64,000 bases of DNA from the NCBI GenBank assembly GCA_016182655.1, contig JACPGB010000028.1, positions 1-64,000 of the forward strand. The letters are read 5' to 3'. Below, in pieces: positions 8,541 to 16,331 of this stretch. Position 1 is the first letter of the stretch, and each line of letters opens with the position of its first letter. This stretch comes from Deltaproteobacteria bacterium (lineage in GTDB: Bacteria; Desulfobacterota; GWC2-55-46). The notes below the pieces were generated by a model. The model was not told the origin of the DNA and searched no databases. It saw only the letters and a program-made list of their open reading frames with translations. Made by a program: the position numbers and the translations under genes.

Positions 8541-9011
8541 TTATTCCGAGCCCTTGCCTTCGGGGTTTTCCTTCTTCTCCCTCGCGGCCTTCAACATGGC
8601 GTAGAGCTTCTTGAACTCGTCGGCCCCGGAGGCCTTCGGCTCCGGGAGGCCGAGCTTCTTTCGCGCCGGGAGAGCGGGCTCGCCGAGCCTGCTCGTCTTT
8701 ACGAACATCTCCCAGCCCCTCTTTACCTGCGTCGGGTGGATGCCCTTCTTGGCGGCTATGGTGCGGAGCGCCGTCATGGCGTTCTCGAACCCGTAGTGCT
8801 GGTAGCAAATCTCGAGGCAGTGGTGGCACTCGAGGCACTGCCAGATGTGGCGCGACGAGAGCCACTTGTCATGGTTGCCGTCGAGTATGTCCCGTATGAC
8901 GGCCCTCGGGTCATAGCCCGGTATGTGCATGCACGACGGGCATATGGAAAAACACGCCCCGCATTTGGAGCACTGCTCAAGGAGCTTGAAATTCAGAGTG
9001 GCTTCGAGCAC
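8541..9011 (-). CDS. HdrC-like iron-sulfur protein
   Basis: About 156 residues with two 4Fe-4S cysteine motifs, CSKCGACFSICPSC and CLECHHCLEICYQ, as in the HdrC subunit of heterodisulfide reductase, which passes electrons to HdrB. I chose the GTG at 9011 (VLEATLNFKLLEQ) over the ATG at 9056: AAAGGAG lies 6 nt before the GTG, while the longer N-terminus runs into an intergenic palindrome. The C-terminal tail is charged. It sits between hdrB-like and glutamate synthase genes. Confidence 0.85.
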   Translation of the reverse strand: MLEATLNFKLLEQCSKCGACFSICPSCMHIPGYDPRAVIRDILDGNHDKWLSSRHIWQCLECHHCLEICYQHYGFENAMTALRTIAAKKGIHPTQVKRGWEMFVKTSRLGEPALPARKKLGLPEPKASGADEFKKLYAMLKAAREKKENPEGKGSE

Positions 9012-9069
9012 GAAAGACTCCTTTGTTTCAAAGCAGGCCTTCAGGCCTGCGGACAAGGTCGGTTCAGCG

Positions 9070-9172
9070 ATTCAAAATCCCCCTCTTTTTTAAAGACTGG
9101 GGTGAGGGGAGATTATCCGAAGGATCCATTCCATAATCCCCCTCTATCCCCCTTCAGAAAAGGGGGAAGACA
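9070..9172. repeat. Family E intergenic repeat (C/T-rich palindromes)
   Basis: Two successive imperfect palindromes built on CCCCCTCT and AAAGGGGGA, of the type seen again near 15.6, 43.1, 51.0, 51.2 and 55.05 kb. This copy occupies nearly the whole gap between the hdrB-like and hdrC-like genes. Confidence 0.65.
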
Positions 9173-9175
9173 ATA

Positions 9176-10120
9176 TCAGAGCTCTCCCGGCGCGTTAAGG
9201 CCGTCCTCGATGGCGTCTTCCCTCGGGGGCCTCTCCGAGAGAGACTCCCACTTCTTTATAAAAGGCGTGCAGTCTACCCTGTGGAGGTCCATGCCGAGAT
9301 CTTCGGGCTTGTATCCCATCGCGAGGCCCAGGAGCTCCGTAAAGTATATGACCGGTATCCCGAACTTCTCGCCTTCCTTCTCCATAAGGAACTGGTTGTT
9401 GTCGAACTGGAGGAAGCAAGACGGACAGCAGAGGACCAGCGCGTCGCAACCGAGCGACTTTAATTCCTTAAGCTTTATCCTCGCAAAGTGGAGCGCGCGG
9501 TCGTGCTCGTCTATCCTGTCGAGCCCCTGGCCGCAGCACATCATCTTTGTCATGAACTGGAGCGACTGCGCGCCGAGCGCCGTGATGAGCGTGTCGAACT
9601 TCCTGGGCTCAAGAGGGTCGTCGTTACGGAGCGCGTGCGAGGGCCTTATCATGTGGCACCCGTAGTGGATGCCTATCCTCATGCCGGTAAAGTCCTTCTT
9701 TATCTTCTGCTTTATGGCGTGCACGCCGACGGTGTCGTGGAAAAACGGGACGAGGTGCTGTAATTTCGAGGTCCCCTTGAACTCCCTGCCTACCTCTTTA
9801 AGGAGCTTGTTGACCTCGGCCTTTTCCCTCGGGTTCGCTCTTAGCTCGCCCTTGACGGTAGCGAGGTTGGAGACGCACCCGGTGCAGGGGCTCACAAGGT
9901 CGTAGTCGAGCTCGTCCACGAGCGCGACATTCCTCGCCGCTGTCACGACGAACGCGCCGTGGTCTATGTTGTTTACGAGGGATTTCTCGGGACAGCAGGT
10001 AAACCCGTCTATGTCCCTGTAGGGGAGTTTGAAGCTCTCCAGGACAATCCTGGTCGATTTCTCGATAAATGGAAAACGGGTCTGTATGGTGCAACCCCAG
10101 AATACGGCGAACTCTTTCAT
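9176..10120 (-). CDS. HdrB-like heterodisulfide reductase subunit (CCG domains)
   Basis: 314-residue protein with the two cysteine-rich CCG units typical of HdrB, which bind noncubane 4Fe-4S clusters: FTCCPEKS with CTGCVSN in the first half, and HYGCHM, MMCCGQG and LCCPSCF in the second. The GTG at 10129 almost overlaps its own Shine-Dalgarno, so the ATG at 10120 (MKEFAVFWGC, AAGGA upstream) is preferred. HdrB normally receives electrons from HdrC and reduces a disulfide. Here no HdrA is visible, and the genes lead into glutamate synthase. Confidence 0.87.
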   Translation of the reverse strand: MKEFAVFWGCTIQTRFPFIEKSTRIVLESFKLPYRDIDGFTCCPEKSLVNNIDHGAFVVTAARNVALVDELDYDLVSPCTGCVSNLATVKGELRANPREKAEVNKLLKEVGREFKGTSKLQHLVPFFHDTVGVHAIKQKIKKDFTGMRIGIHYGCHMIRPSHALRNDDPLEPRKFDTLITALGAQSLQFMTKMMCCGQGLDRIDEHDRALHFARIKLKELKSLGCDALVLCCPSCFLQFDNNQFLMEKEGEKFGIPVIYFTELLGLAMGYKPEDLGMDLHRVDCTPFIKKWESLSERPPREDAIEDGLNAPGEL

Positions 10121-10321
10121 CTCGAGCACTTCCTTATGACTATCGCATGCGGATCAAAATAGAGGCCAAAGGGAAAAAATCCCCGGATTTAGGCCCGGGG
10201 TTCTCGTTCTACGGTTCTGATTTTTTATGATCCCAGACTCGCCTCTTTAAGAAGGCGAGGCCGGAACCATTCGTTGCATTTTTAAAGACTCGACTGAAAA
10301 CCGGGCAAAGAAAACCCGCCC

Positions 10322-10507
10322 TTAGGCAGGCACGCAGGCATCGACCGGGCAGACCTCGGCGCACTTCGGGGAATCGTAATGCCCCTTGCACTCGACACAG
10401 GCGTTTGCGTCGATAACATAGATCTCGCCTTCAGAGATGGCATTCACAGGGCACTCGGGAAGACATACGCCGCAGGCTACGCAATCCTCAGTAATCTTAA
10501 GAGACAA
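10322..10507 (-). CDS. 2[4Fe-4S] ferredoxin
   Basis: About 61 residues with CVACGVCLPECPVNAI and CVECKGHYDSPKCAEVCPVD. The long insertion in the second cysteine motif is typical of YfhL/Allochromatium-type low-potential ferredoxins. GTG codons at 10519 and 10516 are possible, but the TTG at 10507 (MSLKITEDC) has GGTGGTGAT just upstream and fits the family start. It is the first gene before hdrB-like, hdrC-like and glutamate synthase and is a likely electron donor for them. Confidence 0.87.
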   Translation of the reverse strand: MSLKITEDCVACGVCLPECPVNAISEGEIYVIDANACVECKGHYDSPKCAEVCPVDACVPA

Positions 10508-10567
10508 ACAAATCACCACCCTTCCATTTTTTTGATTATTTTCAAAGCAGGTACGGCTATTCCTATT

Positions 10568-10605
10568 GTATACAGTATACTAACTTAGTCGAAAACAAAA
10601 GACAA
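10568..10605 (-). promoter_or_regulatory. Putative promoter and operator of the ferredoxin-Hdr-GOGAT operon
   Basis: On the minus strand TTGTCT and TAGTAT are separated by 17 nt. The -10 box overlaps the dyad GTATACTGTATAC, two palindromic GTATAC units one base apart. This resembles operators of GntR-type repressors, but no regulator gene lies nearby. It is about 60-100 nt upstream of the ferredoxin start. Confidence 0.5.
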
Positions 10606-10707
10606 GATTTTTTTTAGTCTTTCCATGTTTTTTTGGCCTCCAAAAAGGCCGAAAAGGCCGTGGCTCATCCGTAAGTAGGCCTGGATAAAAGGGTTTCCGG
10701 GTTTCCC

Positions 10708-11325
10708 CTATTTTCTCACCCAAATCGAAAAAAGGGCCTTCGGGAGCGCATCGAGCGTCCCCTGGTAGACGGTATCCTTTATGGAGACGGCCCTGAAGGC
10801 CCCTCCAAGGGCCTCTTTCAAGGCCTTTCTCGTGAACCTGTAGGGGCCGCCCTGCATCTTTGTCTCCCTAACGCTAAAGCACTTGAGTAAAAGGTACCCG
10901 CCCTCATTCAAAAGCCCCGCGACCGTATCCCTGTAGACCGCCCTCTTTTCCGGCGGCAACACATGGAAACAGCCACGGTCGAAGATGAAGTCGAATGCGC
11001 CGGAGAGCTTCGTTGCCAGCACGTCGTCCACGCGAAAGTCTATTTCGAGGCCCTTCTCCTTTGCCGCCTTCCTGGCCTTTCTTATCGCCGACTTCGATAT
11101 GTCGGTAGCCGTCACCTCGAAGCCCATCTCGGAGAGCCTGAACGCCTGCGTGCCCGGGCCGGTGCCGATATCGAGCGCGCGGCCTCCCTTTATGCGGAGG
11201 TCCTTTAACGCCCCGGAAAGGTCGCGGTCAAGCTCGGGGTTGAACCACGGCATCTTCTCTACAGGCTCCTCCTTGTAGAGTTTTTCCCAGTCGGGGAATG
11301 ACCGCCTCTTGTTTTTATCGCTCAT
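10708..11325 (-). CDS. Class I SAM-dependent methyltransferase
   Basis: About 205 residues. The SAM-binding motif I is ALDIGTGPGTQAFRLSE, then VTATDISKSAI (motif II) and FDFIFDRGCFHVLPPE. The last resembles small-molecule methyltransferases of the thiopurine/tellurite-resistance type, but the substrate cannot be told. The ATG at 11325 (MSDKNKRRSFPDWEKLYKEE) is preferred over the ORF start at 11388, whose extra residues look unlike the family. It lies 71 nt after the aldehyde dehydrogenase stop. Confidence 0.8.
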   Translation of the reverse strand: MSDKNKRRSFPDWEKLYKEEPVEKMPWFNPELDRDLSGALKDLRIKGGRALDIGTGPGTQAFRLSEMGFEVTATDISKSAIRKARKAAKEKGLEIDFRVDDVLATKLSGAFDFIFDRGCFHVLPPEKRAVYRDTVAGLLNEGGYLLLKCFSVRETKMQGGPYRFTRKALKEALGGAFRAVSIKDTVYQGTLDALPKALFSIWVRK

Positions 11326-11396
11326 CTCTATGCCTTTATCGCCAACAGTTTTAAATCCGTAATTACGCACAGGCACTCTGGCCTGCATAATTCCAG

Positions 11397-12818
11397 TTAT
11401 GTCTTTAACGCCAGGAGCTTCAACTCCGTCATCTCCTCTATCGCGTACCTGATGCCTTCCCTCCCGAAGCCGCTCATCTTAACGCCGCCGTAGGGCATGT
11501 TGTCTACCCTGTAGGTAGGGACATCGTTTATTATCACGCCGCCTACGTCGAGCGCGTCATAGGCGCGCATGATACGGCCTATGTCCCTCGTGAAGACCCC
11601 TGCCTGGAGGCCGTAGAGGCCGTGGTTGACCTCTGAGACCGCATCATCGAATGAGTCATACGGCTCAAGCGTTACTACCGGCGCAAAGGCCTCCTCGCCG
11701 CAGACCTTCATGGAGGGCTGAGTATTGGTAAGGACCGTCGGCTCGAGGTACGCGCCTTTCCTTTTGCCTCCGGCAAGCACCTTCGCGCCTTCAGCGATTG
11801 CCTCCTTTACCCACGCCTCTGTCCTGCCTGCCGCCGCCTCCTCTATCATCGGCCCTATGTCGGTCGTCTCATCGAGCGGGTCGCCGTATTTAAGCGCGGA
11901 TACATTCTTGAGATACAGCTCCTTGAACCTCTCGAATATCGCCCTCTGGACGAATATCCTCTGGACCGATATGCATATCTGACCGGCGAACGAGAACGCG
12001 CCGACCGTGCACCTCTTGGCCGCGTATTCGATATCCGCGTCGTCATGCACTATGACCCCGGCGTTGCCGCCGAGCTCAAGAGTGATCTTTCTCTGCCCGG
12101 CCTTTGATTTGAGCCTCCAGCCCACCGCCGCGGAGCCCGTGAATGTTATCTTCCTGATCCTCTCGTCGTCCAATAACTTCTCTGTATCGGCCCCGGATGC
12201 CGGGACGATGCTCACGCCCCCTGCGGGCCAGAGCGCTTCTGTTATTATCTCGCCGAGGATGAGCGCGGATAATGGGGTCTTTGAGGCGGGTTTAAGTATT
12301 ATCGGGTTGCCGCAGGCCATCGCAGGCGCGACCTTGTGGGCCACAAGGTTAAGCGGGAAGTTGAAGGGGGATATCCCGAGCACGATGCCGACAGGGAACC
12401 TCCTTACGAGGCCTGTCCTCCCCTCTGAGCCGGCGGATATGTCGAGCGGGAGTATCTCTCCGCCGAGCCTTTTGGCCTCCTCCGCCGCTATTTTAAAGGT
12501 CGTTTGCGCCCTCTTGACCTCAGAGCGCGCGTCACGAATGGGTTTACCCGCCTCAAGGGCGAGTGTGCGCGCAAGCTCCTCTTCCCTCGCCTTAAGTCCG
12601 GCAGACACGTCCTCTAGCGTCTTTGCCCTTGCATACGCCGGGAGCTTCTTCAATTCCCCGAAGGCCTTGTCCGCCGCGTCAACGGCAGAGCGAAGCTCTT
12701 TTTCTCCGGCAAGGCAAGTCACCCCGGCAAGCGAGTTATCATAAGGGCTCCTGACTTCGAGCTCTCTCGCGGTCTCTATCCATTCGCCGCCGACGAGTAT
12801 CTTATATCTTTTGGCCAT
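11397..12818 (-). CDS. Aldehyde dehydrogenase, NAD(P)-dependent
   Basis: 473-residue ALDH-superfamily enzyme. Visible are the cofactor region GISPFNFPLNL and LKPASKTP, the FTGSAAVGWRL loop, the general base in LELGGNAG, the nucleophilic cysteine in FAGQICISVQRI and the C-terminal PYGGVKMSGFGREG. It oxidises an aldehyde to the acid. The sequence is nearest in feel to the lactaldehyde / GapN-like group, so the substrate is uncertain. GGGGG lies a few nt before the ATG. It is divergent from the AT-rich ORF at 13066. Confidence 0.9.
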   Translation of the reverse strand: MAKRYKILVGGEWIETARELEVRSPYDNSLAGVTCLAGEKELRSAVDAADKAFGELKKLPAYARAKTLEDVSAGLKAREEELARTLALEAGKPIRDARSEVKRAQTTFKIAAEEAKRLGGEILPLDISAGSEGRTGLVRRFPVGIVLGISPFNFPLNLVAHKVAPAMACGNPIILKPASKTPLSALILGEIITEALWPAGGVSIVPASGADTEKLLDDERIRKITFTGSAAVGWRLKSKAGQRKITLELGGNAGVIVHDDADIEYAAKRCTVGAFSFAGQICISVQRIFVQRAIFERFKELYLKNVSALKYGDPLDETTDIGPMIEEAAAGRTEAWVKEAIAEGAKVLAGGKRKGAYLEPTVLTNTQPSMKVCGEEAFAPVVTLEPYDSFDDAVSEVNHGLYGLQAGVFTRDIGRIMRAYDALDVGGVIINDVPTYRVDNMPYGGVKMSGFGREGIRYAIEEMTELKLLALKT

Positions 12819-13065
12819 TCGCGCCCCCTTTGTCCCTGACTTGCCTCATGGAGATAATAAAGCAGAAACGGTGCTGGAGTCAACCGCCGGGGCTCAGCCC
12901 AATCGTGCCTGGCAGAAAAATCCGCGCCCCATGCTTTTCAACTTATCATACGGCCAATATGTTTTTTTATTTTTTCATTGAAAATTAATTTTTTTTATGT
13001 TGATTATGTAAGTATTCCTGATTTGAATCAATTGTGTAAAAAACTATTTTTAAAGGAGGCATTTT

Positions 13066-13917
13066 ATGCCAGTTTCGTCGTGTCGTTACCAGTTTCTAGA
13101 ATGCATTACCAATCGTCCACTTATAAGTGAGTTGGAAATCGTCCCCGGCAGTACAGTTGATATGCCACAAGTGGCAGTGGGACAGGATATTTATGATCTC
13201 GTTTTTAGGACAATGTCCGGAAGGATTTACAGGAATAGCGAGTCGATTTCGGGTAATGCTGGTGATATTTTGAAAGCCTGGTATGTCAAAAGGGGAGTGA
13301 ATGGTCTGCAAGGGCTTCATATCTGGCCTTTTCTTTTAGGTGAAAGTGATCGGTTCTTGGAAATAAACAATTTTGTTGACTTTGTGCCTGCTTCATCAAG
13401 CAGCCATGAATTGTTTGCCTCTTCTCCTGTAACTGCCACGGTGCGCCAGGAATTAGCAGAACTCCAAAGGATTGAGACCTCTTTAAAAGTTACGAGTTTT
13501 ACAATAAATACGACTACAAATACTATAGCTGTAAAATTCGACCACATTTTTCTGCTGAACCCGCAAGTGTCCGGTGTAACTGTCCGGGATAATACAATAG
13601 AACTCCAATCTAATACCTCTTGCATAGCTCAGGCCGTTTTCCGTGAAGAGATAATTACCGGCACATCAACTTCGAACAACATTCCAAAAGGGAAGATCCC
13701 TTGGTATGAATGGCAAAAGATACCGGAAATCATTTCTGATGCGCTCAAAGGCAATCCTGTAGAAATTTTTGAGCACCTGAATCTTAAAGAGATTGGAAAC
13801 ATAGAAAAGAAGTATTTTACGAAAGAGTTTCTTAAAGAGAGTGTCGGAGCAATTGATGCGAGAATCAAACATCTTAATATGGTAAAATCAATAATTCAGG
13901 AGATTGCATCTGTTTAA
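13066..13917 (+). CDS. AT-rich orphan ORF, unknown function
   Basis: 283-residue protein that I do not recognise. It is much richer in A/T than its neighbours, with Asn-, Ser- and Thr-rich beta-like stretches (TINTTTNTIAVKFDH) in the middle and a charged helical C-terminus. No signal peptide, membrane helix or catalytic motif stands out. AAAGGAGG precedes the ATG by 6 nt, so it is probably translated. The upstream 150 nt are also AT-rich. It ends 24 nt before hflX, on the same strand. Composition suggests recent acquisition. Confidence 0.7.
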   Translation: MPVSSCRYQFLECITNRPLISELEIVPGSTVDMPQVAVGQDIYDLVFRTMSGRIYRNSESISGNAGDILKAWYVKRGVNGLQGLHIWPFLLGESDRFLEINNFVDFVPASSSSHELFASSPVTATVRQELAELQRIETSLKVTSFTINTTTNTIAVKFDHIFLLNPQVSGVTVRDNTIELQSNTSCIAQAVFREEIITGTSTSNNIPKGKIPWYEWQKIPEIISDALKGNPVEIFEHLNLKEIGNIEKKYFTKEFLKESVGAIDARIKHLNMVKSIIQEIASV

Positions 13918-13941
13918 AACGTAATCGTTCGGAGGTAAGAC

Positions 13942-15576
13942 ATCGCACAGGTATACGGAAACCTTCTTGGGTTAAAACCCAGCCAGATAAAGGCCATAGA
14001 GAGGATATATAACCGCAGAGTCCCGGCAGACAGGCTCATCACTCCCGAGCTCGCCAGATACATCACCGAGATCTCAAGGGAGCTCCGGCGGCAGATCGGG
14101 CTCATCATAAACAGGAGGGGCGCGGTAGTCTCGGTCATCGTGGGGGATGAAAAAGAGATCATCATACCGGTGCTCGCCGACTACCCTCTGGGGAAAAGGC
14201 ACCTCCGGGGCGTCCGTTGCGTCCATACGCACCTCAAGGGCGAGGCGCTTTCGCAGGACGACCTCACCGACCTCGCGTTACTACGCCTCGACATCATGGC
14301 CGCGATAGGCGTGCTCGAAACGGGCCTCCCAGGCGACATCCACACCGCCCACCTCCTGCCCTACAATCCGGACGGAGAGACATACAAGGTCGAGCCTTCG
14401 GTGCCGTTCCACCGCTACGACCTCGAGATGGACTCATTCACCACATCCCTCGAAGAGGAGATGGGGCGCGCCATCATGCGGGATGTCGGCGACAACCGCG
14501 AGAGGGCCATATTGGTGAGCGTCTCGACCCGACACAAGGACGAGCAGATGGAGTCTCTCGAGGAACTAAAAGAGCTCGCGCGCACAAGCAGCGTCGTCGT
14601 CCTCGACTCCGTCTGCCAGAGGCCGCAGACCCTGAACCCCAAGTACCTCATGGGGACCGGAAAGATAAAGGAGCTTATCGTCAAGGCCCTCCAGAAGGAG
14701 GCGACGATGCTCATATTCGACCAGGAGCTCACGCCGACGCAAATAAGGGAGCTCGGCAACCTCACGGAGCTCAAGGTCATAGACAGGACACAGCTAATAC
14801 TCGACATATTCGCAAGGCGCGCGCACTCCCGGGACGGCAAGGTGCAGGTCGAGCTCGCGCAACTCAAGTACCTCCTCCCGAAGCTCACCGGAAAGGGCAC
14901 TTCTCTATCCCGCCTCATGGGCGGAATCGGAGGCAGAGGGCCAGGTGAAACGAAGCTCGAAGTCGACAGGCGACGGGTCGCGGACAGGATCGCCCACCTC
15001 GAAAAAGAACTACGCTCGCTTTCAAAGGGCAGGTTCGAGCGAAGGCGTAAGAGGGCGGACAGCGGCATCCCTATCATCTCGATAGCCGGTTACACGAACG
15101 CCGGAAAGTCCACGCTCCTAAACGCCCTTACGAAGAGCGGGACGCTCGTAGAGGACAAGCTCTTCGCCACACTCGACACAGCCTCGCGCCGCTTGCGCTT
15201 CCCGCGAGAGCGGGACGCCGTCATTACAGACACGGTCGGCTTCATAAAAGACCTCCCCGAAGACCTCCTCAAGGCCTTCAAGGGGACGCTTGAAGAGATG
15301 GAGGACGCGGACCTCCTCATACACCTTGTGGATGCGTCAAATGCGTCTTTTGAGAAGAGGATAGACACCGTGCGGAAGCTCCTTGATGAGATAGGGCTCT
15401 CGACCATACCGACGCTTCTGGTCTTCAACAAGGCCGACCTCATGGACCCGGTGGAGGCCGCTAACCTCGCAAGACGCTTCGAAGCGATACTCGTCTCGGC
15501 GTTGAAACCCGAGTCCCTTGCGCCGTTATTAAAGGAATTGGAAATGAGGCTCTGGCCGGGAGAGGAGAAGGTCTGA
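13942..15576 (+). CDS. hflX: GTPase HflX (apparent AUC start)
   Basis: Ribosome-associated GTPase that splits stalled or heat-damaged ribosomes. Motifs are GGIGGRGPGETKLEVDRRR, the G1 loop GYTNAGKSTLLN, DTVGFIKDLP (G3) and FNKADL (G4). The ORF track starts at a GTG at 14140, but the frame is open upstream to 13939 and encodes a conserved HflX N-terminus (VYGNLLGLKPSQIKAIERIY). No ATG, GTG or TTG lies in that stretch before it. The codon ATC at 13942 follows GGAGG by 6 nt and gives (M)AQVYGN, 544 residues. Start codon usage is therefore exceptional. Confidence 0.92.
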   Translation: MAQVYGNLLGLKPSQIKAIERIYNRRVPADRLITPELARYITEISRELRRQIGLIINRRGAVVSVIVGDEKEIIIPVLADYPLGKRHLRGVRCVHTHLKGEALSQDDLTDLALLRLDIMAAIGVLETGLPGDIHTAHLLPYNPDGETYKVEPSVPFHRYDLEMDSFTTSLEEEMGRAIMRDVGDNRERAILVSVSTRHKDEQMESLEELKELARTSSVVVLDSVCQRPQTLNPKYLMGTGKIKELIVKALQKEATMLIFDQELTPTQIRELGNLTELKVIDRTQLILDIFARRAHSRDGKVQVELAQLKYLLPKLTGKGTSLSRLMGGIGGRGPGETKLEVDRRRVADRIAHLEKELRSLSKGRFERRRKRADSGIPIISIAGYTNAGKSTLLNALTKSGTLVEDKLFATLDTASRRLRFPRERDAVITDTVGFIKDLPEDLLKAFKGTLEEMEDADLLIHLVDASNASFEKRIDTVRKLLDEIGLSTIPTLLVFNKADLMDPVEAANLARRFEAILVSALKPESLAPLLKELEMRLWPGEEKV

Positions 15577-15610
15577 GAACGCCTTCGTCATTGTTGTATT
15601 TAATTTGTAA

Positions 15611-15694
15611 TACGACCCCTCCCAGCCTCCCCTTGTAAAAAGGGGAGGAGTTTAAAAATCCCCTCTTGACAAGGAGGGGCCGGGGGAGGTCGTA
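15611..15694. repeat. Family E repeat after hflX
   Basis: Inverted ends TACGACCCCTCCC and GGGAGGTCGTA enclose inner CCCCTTG/AAGGGG and CCCCTC/GAGGGG hairpins. The same layout occurs at about 51.02-51.10 kb. It lies between the convergent genes hflX and the RibD-like reductase and could act as a weak two-way terminator. Confidence 0.7.
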
Positions 15695-15757
15695 TTTCCA
15701 TTGCGGGTTCAGGTGAACCTCAACCCTTCAGTCCGTAACCACGCGCCCCGGCGCGCT

Positions 15758-16276
15758 TCACGCTCTCTCATACAAAAGTTGAACCAATCCCTTATCGAAC
15801 GTCCTTGTCTCGCGTAGCGTTAGCTCAATGGGCGCGTCGGTTTTCCCGAACAGCCGGATTCCGTCTCCGAGGATCACTGGAACAACCGACAATACGATCT
15901 CATCAATGAGGCCTCGGCGAAGGAATTGCTGCGCCACATTAGCGCCGCCCTCGACCCATATGTTTTTTCCTGTCAGCCGTTTCGCTTCCTTTAGCACGTC
16001 TTCGATGTCTTCAGCGGTGAAGACGATGTCTTCGCGTTGGGGTTTGCGCTCCGGGAGACGGTGTGACAGGACAAAGGTGGGCACAGGGTAAGAATGGCCG
16101 TGTTGTATTTCGACGTCGTAGGCCCGTCTGCCCTGGATAATCGCGCCGATACCCGAAAAGAACTCATCGTATCCGTAATCAACGTCGTTGTATCGAAAGA
16201 GCCAGGAAATATCGTCATGCCGTCCTGCGATGAGACCATCTACCGACGTTGCGATATACAAAATAGTCTTACTCAT
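15758..16276 (-). CDS. Dihydrofolate reductase-like protein (RibD C-terminal family)
   Basis: 172 residues of the DHFR/RibD-C fold, which binds NADPH. It opens MSKTILYIATSVDGLIAG, then has IIQGRRAYDV, NIWVEGGANVAQQFL and VVPVILGDGIRLF, the usual family order. These proteins are often called dihydrofolate reductases, but most are of unknown substrate. It is in a loose cluster with no pathway context. Confidence 0.87.
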   Translation of the reverse strand: MSKTILYIATSVDGLIAGRHDDISWLFRYNDVDYGYDEFFSGIGAIIQGRRAYDVEIQHGHSYPVPTFVLSHRLPERKPQREDIVFTAEDIEDVLKEAKRLTGKNIWVEGGANVAQQFLRRGLIDEIVLSVVPVILGDGIRLFGKTDAPIELTLRETRTFDKGLVQLLYERA

Positions 16277-16331
16277 CTTGCTCGCTCCTGCTCGCGTTCA
16301 AAGCCTTGCGCTGCTATTGCTAAATGGGATG

